From Bordetella parapertussis (GTDB lineage Bacteria; Pseudomonadota; Gammaproteobacteria; Burkholderiales; Burkholderiaceae_E), in NCBI GenBank assembly GCA_945883285.1, contig CAMCXH010000007.1, forward strand, positions 1 through 40,094: a DNA stretch of 40,094 nt, given 5' to 3'. The position numbers and the translations under genes are program-made. Positions 34,125-40,094 of this stretch are shown here, piece by piece. The notes beneath the pieces were generated by a model that was not told the origin of the DNA, did no database searches, and was given only the letters and a program-made list of their open reading frames with translations. Each line of letters begins with the position of its first letter. The first letter of the stretch is position 1.

Positions 34125-36152
34125 ATGGCAGTTTCGACGAAGTCCCGCAGCACCGCGGGTAGGGCAGCAAAGGCCGCCAAAGTATCGAAGTCGGCCACGA
34201 AGGCGGCCGCTGTTTCGCCTTTGCCGGTGAGGAAGGTGGCTGTGAAAGCGCCGAGTCAGGCAAGGGCTTATGCCGGCGTGAAAGCGCCTGTCAGTTCTGC
34301 TGCGAAAAAGCCCGCTGCGAAAAAGCCCGCTGCGAAAAAGGCAGCTGTAAAAAAGCCCGCTGCAAAGAAGCCGGCTATCGCTGCGCCGAAGTCCGCGCCC
34401 GCGGTTTCGGCGCAAGTGCTCAAGGATCTTGTCCCGGGTGCTGCAGCCGCACCATCGTCGCCACGCCCGCGACCTGCGCAGACCGCACCGGTTTCACCGA
34501 CCAGCCCGATTCAGGAGCTGGCGGCTGCAGTTGTTTCAGGCATGCCCGCCTGGCACATCGATCCCTCGCGACTGATGTCGCTGCAGGCCGATTACGGCGC
34601 AAAGCTGCAAAAGCTCTGGGCTGATTTTGCATCGCCCGAGCTGGCTGCCCCGACCCTGTCCGACAAGCGCTTCGCTGCACCTGCGTGGTCGGAGCAGCGC
34701 CCCTTTGCCTGGAACGCCGCGCTTTATCTGCTCAATGCCGAGTTCATGCGGCAAATGGCCGATGCGGTCGATTCGGATGCGCTGACGCGCGATCGCATCC
34801 GCTTCCTCACGCAGCAGTGGGTCGATGCGATGTCGCCGGCGAATTTCCTAACGACCAATCCCGACGCGCAAAAGAAAATGATCGAGACCCAGGGCGAAAG
34901 CCTGCGCAAGGGACTCGAGAACATGATGGCCGATGTCAGTCGCGGTCATATCTCGATCACTGACGAGGCGGCTTTCGAGGTCGGTGTGAATGTCGGGCTG
35001 TCCCCGGGCGCGGTGGTGTTTCGCAATGATGTGATCGAGCTGATCCAGTATTCGCCCTCGACGCAAAATGTTGGCGCACGGCCGCTGCTGCTGGTGCCGC
35101 CCTTCATCAACAAGTACTACATCCTCGATCTGCAGCCGGACAATTCGCTGGTGGCCCATGCGGTCGGCCAGGGTCACACGGTCTTCATGGTCTCCTGGAT
35201 CAATGCGCAGCCCGAGCATGCGTCGCTGACCTGGGACGACTATGTGCAGCGCGGCGTGATCGATGCGATCGGGGCGGCGCGTGCCATCGGCAGGCACGAC
35301 ACCATCAATGCGCTTGGGTTTTGCGTCGGCGGCACGATCCTGGCCACCGCGCTTGCGGTGCTGGCCGCGCGCGGCGAGCGCCCGGTGGCGTCACTGACCC
35401 TGATGACCACACTGCTCGATTTCGAATTGCCAGGGTCGATCGGTGTCTTTGTCGACCAGGCTCAGGTGGCCTGGCGTGAGCAGACCATCGGCGAGCGCGG
35501 AATCATGAGCGCTCACGACCTTGGCACCACGTTCTCGTTCCTGCGCCCGAATGACCTCGTCTGGAATTATGTGGTCTCGAATTATCTGAAGGGCGAATCG
35601 CCGCCGGCCTTCGATCTGCTCTTCTGGAATGCCGACGGTACCAATCTGCCGGGCCCGCTCTATGTCTGGTATCTGCGCCACATGTATCTGCGCAACGAAC
35701 TGCGCGTGCCGGGTGCGCTGACCTGCCTGGGCGAGAAAGTCGATCTGGGCCTGATCGATGTGCCGACCTATATTTTTGGTGCTCGCGAAGATCACATCGT
35801 GCTGTGGCAGGCGGCCTTTGCTTCCACGCGACTGATGTCGAACGATGTGCGTTTCGTCCTCGGTGCAAGTGGCCATATCGCCGGGTCGATCAACTCGGCG
35901 ATTCGCAATCGCCGAAGCTACTGGACCGATGGCTCGCGGCAGGCGGACTCGGCCGAGACGTGGCTGCAGTCGGCCACCGAACATCCCGGCAGCTGGTGGA
36001 CCGACTGGTCGAAATGGCTGGAAGACTTCAAGGGTGGCGCGAGGCGTGCACCGACACAGCTTGGCGACGCGGCGTACCCTCCGATCGAAGCGGCGCCGGG
36101 TCAGTATGTGAAGGTCAAGGCCGGTAATCCGTCGAGCTTGCCGGGCATCTGA
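34125..36152 (+). CDS. phaC: Class I poly(3-hydroxyalkanoate) synthase with histone-like N-terminal tail
   Basis: A 675-residue synthase polymerising 3-hydroxyacyl-CoA. The catalytic triad is visible: Cys in the lipase-like box GFCVGGT, Asp in GAREDHIV, His in GASGHIAGS. Known class I enzymes are near 590 residues; the extra length is an N-terminal tail of about 105 residues rich in Lys, Ala and Pro. It contains five KKPAA-like units (residues 59-83) encoded by the tandem repeat at 34299-34373. ATG 34125 has GGGGAAG upstream; an in-frame start at 34020 is less likely. It is followed by phaB and phaR. Confidence 0.96.
   Translation: MAVSTKSRSTAGRAAKAAKVSKSATKAAAVSPLPVRKVAVKAPSQARAYAGVKAPVSSAAKKPAAKKPAAKKAAVKKPAAKKPAIAAPKSAPAVSAQVLKDLVPGAAAAPSSPRPRPAQTAPVSPTSPIQELAAAVVSGMPAWHIDPSRLMSLQADYGAKLQKLWADFASPELAAPTLSDKRFAAPAWSEQRPFAWNAALYLLNAEFMRQMADAVDSDALTRDRIRFLTQQWVDAMSPANFLTTNPDAQKKMIETQGESLRKGLENMMADVSRGHISITDEAAFEVGVNVGLSPGAVVFRNDVIELIQYSPSTQNVGARPLLLVPPFINKYYILDLQPDNSLVAHAVGQGHTVFMVSWINAQPEHASLTWDDYVQRGVIDAIGAARAIGRHDTINALGFCVGGTILATALAVLAARGERPVASLTLMTTLLDFELPGSIGVFVDQAQVAWREQTIGERGIMSAHDLGTTFSFLRPNDLVWNYVVSNYLKGESPPAFDLLFWNADGTNLPGPLYVWYLRHMYLRNELRVPGALTCLGEKVDLGLIDVPTYIFGAREDHIVLWQAAFASTRLMSNDVRFVLGASGHIAGSINSAIRNRRSYWTDGSRQADSAETWLQSATEHPGSWWTDWSKWLEDFKGGARRAPTQLGDAAYPPIEAAPGQYVKVKAGNPSSLPGI
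34299..34373 (+). repeat. Five 15-bp tandem repeats coding for AAKKP units in phaC
   Basis: Units of GCTGCGAAAAAGCCC start at 34299, 34314, 34329, 34344 and 34359. The first two are identical and the others differ by a few bases. Each encodes A-A/V-K-K-P/A. The number of units could change by slippage or recombination without breaking the frame. Confidence 0.9.
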
Positions 36153-36161
36153 GATTTTTCG

Positions 36162-36197
36162 ACACACACAACACAACACAACACAACACAACACAAA
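36162..36197 (+). repeat. Pentanucleotide ACACA simple repeat between phaC and phaB
   Basis: Six perfect ACACA units (36166-36195) follow a short ACAC run, all within the 72-base gap between the phaC stop and the phaB ATG. It ends 13 bases before the GGGAG region of the phaB ribosome site. It is non-coding. Confidence 0.9.
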
Positions 36198-36224
36198 GAT
36201 GCCTTCTGGCACGGGAGACATGCA

Positions 36225-36959
36225 ATGAGCAAACTGGCCTATGTGACTGGCGGAATGGGTGGTATCGGGACGGCAATCTGCCGGCGGTTTCATGACATGG
36301 GTTACACCGTGATTGCCGGGTGTGGCCCGACCCGCGACTTCGACAAGTGGCTGAGCCAGCAGAAATCCGAGGGTTATCACTTCCATGCATCGGTCGGCAA
36401 TGTCTCCGACTGGGAGTCGACGGTTGCGGCCTTCAACAAGGTTAAGGCCGAGCATGGCAACCCCGATGTTCTCGTCAACAACGCCGGCATTACCCGCGAC
36501 GGCGTGTTTCGCAAGATGTCGCTCGACGACTGGAAGGCAGTCATCGACACCAATCTCAACAGCCTGTTCTGCGTGACCAAGCAGGTCATCGACGGCATGC
36601 TCGACAAGGGTTTTGGCCGAATCATCAACATCTCGTCGATCAATGGCCAGAAAGGACAGTTCGGCCAGACCAACTATTCGGCAGCCAAGGCCGGCATGCA
36701 TGGCTTCACGATGGCGCTGGCCCAGGAAGTCGCCAGCAAGGGCGTGACGGTCAACACCGTCTCACCGGGCTATATCGCGACCGACATGGTCATGGCAGTG
36801 CGCGAAGACGTGCGTGAAAAGATCATCCAGAGCATCCCGGTCAAGCGTCTGGGCCGCGCCGAGGAGATCGCCTCGATGTGCGGCTGGCTGAGCACGGATG
36901 AGGCAGGTTTTTCCACCGGAGCCGACTTTACGTGTAACGGCGGCCTTCATATGGGATGA
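36225..36959 (+). CDS. phaB: Acetoacetyl-CoA reductase (NADPH)
   Basis: A 244-residue short-chain dehydrogenase reducing acetoacetyl-CoA to (R)-3-hydroxybutyryl-CoA, the monomer for PhaC. It has the cofactor motif VTGGMGGIG, NNAGITRDG, the catalytic serine in NISSINGQKGQFGQ and the catalytic Tyr-Lys in YSAAKAG, then NTVSPGYIATDM. The GQKGQFGQTNYSAAKAG stretch is typical of PhaB. ATG 36225 has GGGAG about 8 bases upstream. It is separated from phaC by a pentanucleotide repeat and from phaR by 31 bases. Confidence 0.96.
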   Translation: MSKLAYVTGGMGGIGTAICRRFHDMGYTVIAGCGPTRDFDKWLSQQKSEGYHFHASVGNVSDWESTVAAFNKVKAEHGNPDVLVNNAGITRDGVFRKMSLDDWKAVIDTNLNSLFCVTKQVIDGMLDKGFGRIINISSINGQKGQFGQTNYSAAKAGMHGFTMALAQEVASKGVTVNTVSPGYIATDMVMAVREDVREKIIQSIPVKRLGRAEEIASMCGWLSTDEAGFSTGADFTCNGGLHMG

Positions 36960-36990
36960 TGGCCCGATGATTTGAACCTGGAGACGCTGG

Positions 36991-37590
36991 ATGGCTGCCC
37001 AAAGTCGACTGATCAAGAAATATCCGAACCGCCGTCTGTACGACACCAGGACCAGTTCTTACATCACGCTGTCCGATGTCAAGAAGCTGGTTCTTGATAA
37101 CGAAGATTTCAAAGTCGTCGACGCCAAGAGCGAAGAGGATCTGACCCGAAGCATCCTGTTGCAGATCATTCTCGAGGAGGAGGCTGGTGGCGCGCCGCTT
37201 TTCTCGGCACCGATGCTCTCTCAGATCATCCGGTCTTATGGCGATGCGATGCAGGGGATGATGGGCGCCTACCTCGAAAAGACCATGCACTCTTTTGTCG
37301 AGATCCAGAGCAAGTTCCAGGAACAGTCGAAGGCCTTTTACGACGTCAAGGGGTTGCCCTCTAACCCCGAACTCTGGACGCAGTTCATGCAGGTCCAGAC
37401 GCCGATGGTTCAGGGCATGATGAGCCACTACATCGAGCAGTCGAAGAACCTGTTCGTGCAGATGCAGGAACAGATGCAGCAGCAGGCCCGGACGGTGTTT
37501 CCGGGTTTCCCGTTTCCCATGCCAACGGCTCAGAGCCCCAGACCTGAGCCGACAGGCGACGGCTCGGAGCCCGGCGAGCGCAGCAAATAA
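36991..37590 (+). CDS. phaR: Polyhydroxyalkanoate synthesis repressor PhaR
   Basis: A 199-residue regulator. The N-terminal PHB/PHA accumulation DNA-binding domain is clear ([38 protein letters not shown]). Two copies of the PHB-accumulation helical region follow, and then a Gln/Met-rich stretch (QMQEQMQQQ) and a Pro-rich tail. PhaR binds both DNA and PHA granules: it represses phasin genes (and itself) until polymer surface titrates it. ATG 36991 has GGAG 7 bases upstream. The stop TAA overlaps the ribosome site of rimO. Confidence 0.95.
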   Translation: MAAQSRLIKKYPNRRLYDTRTSSYITLSDVKKLVLDNEDFKVVDAKSEEDLTRSILLQIILEEEAGGAPLFSAPMLSQIIRSYGDAMQGMMGAYLEKTMHSFVEIQSKFQEQSKAFYDVKGLPSNPELWTQFMQVQTPMVQGMMSHYIEQSKNLFVQMQEQMQQQARTVFPGFPFPMPTAQSPRPEPTGDGSEPGERSK

Positions 37591-37598
37591 GGTCGATC

Positions 37599-39017
37599 TT
37601 GCCTCCTGTCAGTATCAAGCGCCCCAATTTTTCAAAGCGGTCATCCCCCTCTTCGATCGATCGAGCCGACTCGCCGCCGCGGGTGGGGTTCGTGTCGCTC
37701 GGCTGCCCCAAGGCGCTGGTCGACTCGGAACGCATCGTCACGCAGCTGCGTGCCGAAGGCTATGTGATCTCGCCCACCTACCAGAAGTCGGATCTTGTGA
37801 TCGTCAACACCTGCGGCTTCATCGACGAAGCGGTGCAGGAGTCGCTCGACGCCATCGGCGAGGCGCTGGCTGAAAACGGCAAGGTCATCGTCACTGGTTG
37901 CCTCGGGGCCAAGCCCGGCGAAGCGGGCGGCAATCTGGTGGCACAAGTCCATCCGAGTGTGCTGGCCGTGACCGGCCCGCATGATCTCGAGGCAGTGATG
38001 GGCCATGTGCACACCCATCTGCCCCGACCGCATGATCCCTTCACCGACCTGGTGCCCGAAGCCGGCATCAAGCTCACGCCGCGCCACTATGCCTATCTGA
38101 AGATTTCCGAAGGCTGCAATCATCGCTGCAGCTTCTGCATCATTCCCTCAATGCGCGGCGACCTGATGAGCCGACCGATCGGTGAGGTGATGCGCGAGGC
38201 GCAGGCGCTCTTCAAGTCGGGTGCCAAAGAACTGCTGGTGATCTCGCAGGACACCAGTGCCTATGGCGTCGACATCCGGTATCGGACTGATTTTGTCGAG
38301 GGCCGCCCGGTGCGTACCCGCATGACCGAGCTGTGCCGCGAACTCGGCGAGCTGGCCCGCAGCCACGACGCCTGGGTAAGGCTGCATTATGTCTATCCCT
38401 ATCCGCATGTCGACGAGATCCTGCCGCTGATGGCAGACGGCCTGATCCTGCCTTATCTGGATGTGCCGTTTCAGCATTCGCATCCGGAGGTGCTCAAGCG
38501 GATGAAGCGTCCGGCAAGCGGTGAAAAAAATCTCGATCGCGTGCTCGGATGGCGGGCAGCAGTGCCGCAGCTAACCGTGCGCAGCACGTTTATTGCCGGC
38601 TTTCCGGGCGAGACCGAGAGCGAGTTCGAGCATCTTCTCGATTTTCTGCGTGAGGCGCAGCTCGACCGGGTCGGCTGCTTTGCCTATTCGCCGGTGGACG
38701 GTGCCGCGGCCAACGATCTGCCGGGTGCAGTGCCCGATGCGCTGCGCGAGGAGCGCCGTGGCCGTTTCATGGCGGTGCAGCAGGAGATCAGCCGCGCGCG
38801 GCTGGCGCACAAGGTGGGCAGCACGCAAAGGGTGATCATCGATTCGGTCGGCCCCAAAGGCGCGGTGGGTCGTTCATCAGCCGATGCGCCGCAGATCGAT
38901 GGTGTGGTGCAGATTGCGCCACACGCCTCGCTCAAGGTCGGGCAGTTTGCGAGCGTCCTGATTTCGGGCTCGGACGATCACGACCTTCAGGCGAGTGTGC
39001 TGGCGCCTGTCGTCTGA
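37599..39017 (+). CDS. rimO: Ribosomal protein uS12 methylthiotransferase RimO
   Basis: A 472-residue radical-SAM methylthiotransferase that modifies an aspartate of ribosomal protein S12. An N-terminal UPF0004 domain ([22 protein letters not shown]) holds one [4Fe-4S] cluster. The radical-SAM motif is [15 protein letters not shown], and a C-terminal TRAM domain ends near [12 protein letters not shown]. The start is TTG 37599, supported by TAAGG 6 bases upstream overlapping the phaR stop; no ATG exists before the first cysteine. This gives about 28 extra residues of low conservation. The 3' end overlaps the convergent serB gene by 31 bases. Confidence 0.94.
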   Translation: MPPVSIKRPNFSKRSSPSSIDRADSPPRVGFVSLGCPKALVDSERIVTQLRAEGYVISPTYQKSDLVIVNTCGFIDEAVQESLDAIGEALAENGKVIVTGCLGAKPGEAGGNLVAQVHPSVLAVTGPHDLEAVMGHVHTHLPRPHDPFTDLVPEAGIKLTPRHYAYLKISEGCNHRCSFCIIPSMRGDLMSRPIGEVMREAQALFKSGAKELLVISQDTSAYGVDIRYRTDFVEGRPVRTRMTELCRELGELARSHDAWVRLHYVYPYPHVDEILPLMADGLILPYLDVPFQHSHPEVLKRMKRPASGEKNLDRVLGWRAAVPQLTVRSTFIAGFPGETESEFEHLLDFLREAQLDRVGCFAYSPVDGAAANDLPGAVPDALREERRGRFMAVQQEISRARLAHKVGSTQRVIIDSVGPKGAVGRSSADAPQIDGVVQIAPHASLKVGQFASVLISGSDDHDLQASVLAPVV

Positions 39018-39853
39018 TCCGAGAAGTAATTCAGGATTGCGTCGAGCCCGCTGTGGTTCACCGCATGGTGGGTCTGGCTGTGGACGATCGGTTTGGCGTG
39101 ATACGCGACTGACATTCCGGCGATCGACATCATCGCGAGGTCATTGGCGCCATCGCCCACGACGATGGCCTGAGCCGGCGTGATGCCCAGCATCGCACAG
39201 GTCTGCTCAACCACGCGACGCTTGCCCTGGGCGTTGATGATCGGCCCGACCAGCCGCCCGGTCAGTTTGCCGTCGCTGACGTCGAGCACGTTGGAGCGCG
39301 CCAGATCGAGGCCCAGGCGCTGCTTGATGCGCTCGGTAAAAAAGGTGAAGCCGCCCGAGACCACCAGCACGCGCAGGCCGGCGCGCTTCATCGCGCCGAT
39401 CAGTTCGTCGGCGCCGGGCGACAGCTGTACCCGCTCGTCCCATACCCGCTGCAGCGTCTCCTGCGGCAGGCCTTCCAGCAATGCGACGCGTCGGCGCAGG
39501 CTCTCGTCGTAATCGGTGATTTCGCCGCGCATCGCCGCTTCGGTGATTGCGGCGACCTCCGCTTTGCGGCCGATGTAGTCGGCGATCTCGTCGATGCACT
39601 CGATGGTGATCAGGGTCGAGTCCATGTCGAAGGCCGCCAGACCGAAGTCGGCCAGATGCAAAGCCGGGCTGACGATTTCGGCATCGACCTGAAGCGAGGC
39701 GGCCAGCGCATCGACCTGCTCGCCGGTCAAACTGACCGTGTCCCAGATCGCCAGGCAGGTGGTGCGGCGTTGCGGCGGCTTGCCGACAGCGTGCTCGAGC
39801 GCGGCCACGGCCGCATCGCTCAGGCTCGGATGCTGGATGACGAGTCGGGTCAT
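38987..39853 (-). CDS. serB: Phosphoserine phosphatase
   Basis: A 288-residue HAD-family phosphatase performing the last step of serine synthesis. The nucleophile motif is FDMDSTLI, motif II is VVSGGFTFF, and motif III/IV is [12 protein letters not shown]. The N-terminal roughly 80 residues form the small regulatory domain seen in bacterial SerB. ATG 39853 overlaps the mfd stop (ATGA), which supports co-transcription and coupling to mfd. Its end overlaps rimO by 31 bases on the opposite strand. Confidence 0.95.
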   Translation of the reverse strand: MTRLVIQHPSLSDAAVAALEHAVGKPPQRRTTCLAIWDTVSLTGEQVDALAASLQVDAEIVSPALHLADFGLAAFDMDSTLITIECIDEIADYIGRKAEVAAITEAAMRGEITDYDESLRRRVALLEGLPQETLQRVWDERVQLSPGADELIGAMKRAGLRVLVVSGGFTFFTERIKQRLGLDLARSNVLDVSDGKLTGRLVGPIINAQGKRRVVEQTCAMLGITPAQAIVVGDGANDLAMMSIAGMSVAYHAKPIVHSQTHHAVNHSGLDAILNYFSDQTTGASTLA

Positions 39854-40094
39854 GTCGAAAGTGCCTTCAGAATCTCGCGGATGCGCAGGATGCGCTGGGC
39901 GGGTTCGGGTGTCTTGATGGTAAAGCGCAAGCGGTCGGGGCCGGCCAGACGCGCGTCCTTGCGGGTCTGGATGAGACGAATGATCCGCTCGGGCGGGATC
40001 GGCGGGCTGGGCACGAACTGCAGCACGATGGTCTCGGCCGAGGCGTCGATGCGCGACACGCCGATCGGTAGCGAGAGGATACGCAGGCGATGCG
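39850..40094 (-). CDS. mfd: Transcription-repair coupling factor Mfd, C-terminal end only
   Basis: Only the last 80 or so residues are in the window; the gene continues to the right. The pattern GVSRIDASAETIVLQF, PSPPIPPERIIRLIQTRK, LAGPDRLRFTI and the final REILKALS matches the Mfd C-terminal (TRCF) domain that closes against the UvrA-binding module. Mfd removes stalled RNA polymerase at DNA damage and recruits UvrA. The stop overlaps the serB start. A GTG at 40059 in this frame is internal, not a start. Confidence 0.85.
   Translation of the reverse strand, partial: HRLRILSLPIGVSRIDASAETIVLQFVPSPPIPPERIIRLIQTRKDARLAGPDRLRFTIKTPEPAQRILRIREILKALST

Noticed and set aside
34022-34198. Longer version of the small membrane protein (120 codons)
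   Set aside because: The added N-terminal residues are not hydrophobic, overlap the phaC start and resemble an antisense frame.
36162-36197. CRISPR-like or other spaced repeat array
   Set aside because: The units are contiguous pentamers without spacers, a simple sequence repeat.
36115-36390. Cysteine/valine-rich minus-strand open frame across the ACACA repeat
   Set aside because: The cysteines come from reading the simple repeat in reverse; no start site or domain supports it.

Overview
The window is about 40 kb of GC-rich, densely packed chromosomal DNA from a betaproteobacterium, most probably order Burkholderiales. The evidence is the gene order (gntR-sdhCDAB-sdhE-gltA divergent from mdh, odhA-odhB-lpdA, bamD/rluD-pgeF, phaC-phaB-phaR), Burkholderiales-like protein sequences, and a structured leader in front of odhA where that order is known to carry the sucA RNA motif. 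I see no rRNA, tRNA, insertion sequence, prophage or CRISPR array. Both edges cut genes: a metallophosphoesterase on the left and mfd on the right.

Layout. (1) 1-5169, plus strand: a tight operon of a metallophosphoesterase, a TVP38/FAD-disulfide-reductase fusion, a DUF547 exported protein and two small glycosyltransferases of the TIGR04283 and TIGR04282 types. These two are normally found with a radical-SAM/selenodomain protein and are linked to arsenosugar synthesis. (2) 5175-7457, minus: a membrane MASE1-degenerate GGDEF-EAL protein. (3) 7608-14082, minus: mdh, prpB, prpC, a small secreted protein and acnA. (4) 14216-20100, plus: a GntR regulator, succinate dehydrogenase (sdhCDAB), its flavinylation factor sdhE, and citrate synthase gltA. 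A GHKL ATPase gene faces gltA and shares its stop region. (5) 20908-26682: the 2-oxoglutarate dehydrogenase operon odhA-odhB-lpdA behind a strongly folded leader RNA. (6) 26738-31096: zapE, a coiled-coil lipoprotein, a YdcH-like protein and a YoaA/DinG-type Fe-S helicase. (7) 31164-34021: bamD (minus), rluD-pgeF (plus), and a 61-residue membrane protein (minus). (8) 34125-37590: polyhydroxyalkanoate genes phaC, phaB and phaR, with no thiolase in between. (9) 37599-40094: rimO (plus), then serB and the 3' end of mfd (minus).

How it works together: segments 3-5 encode most of the oxidative TCA cycle (Mdh, GltA, AcnA, OdhAB-Lpd, SdhCDAB) plus two methylcitrate-cycle enzymes (PrpB, PrpC). The mdh/gntR intergenic region has opposed sigma-70-like promoters and a palindrome overlapping one of them, so the GntR protein is a plausible local regulator. 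The pha genes provide a carbon and reductant sink fed by the same acetyl-CoA pool.

The items most worth a second look are the likely arsenosugar-type operon at the left edge, the histone-H1-like Lys/Ala/Pro tail encoded by a 15-bp tandem repeat at the start of phaC, the three-way-junction RNA in front of odhA, the perfect 31-bp palindrome downstream of acnA, the pentanucleotide repeat between phaC and phaB, and the palindromic shared stop region of gltA and the ATPase gene. All identifications come from reading the sequence; no database search was run.
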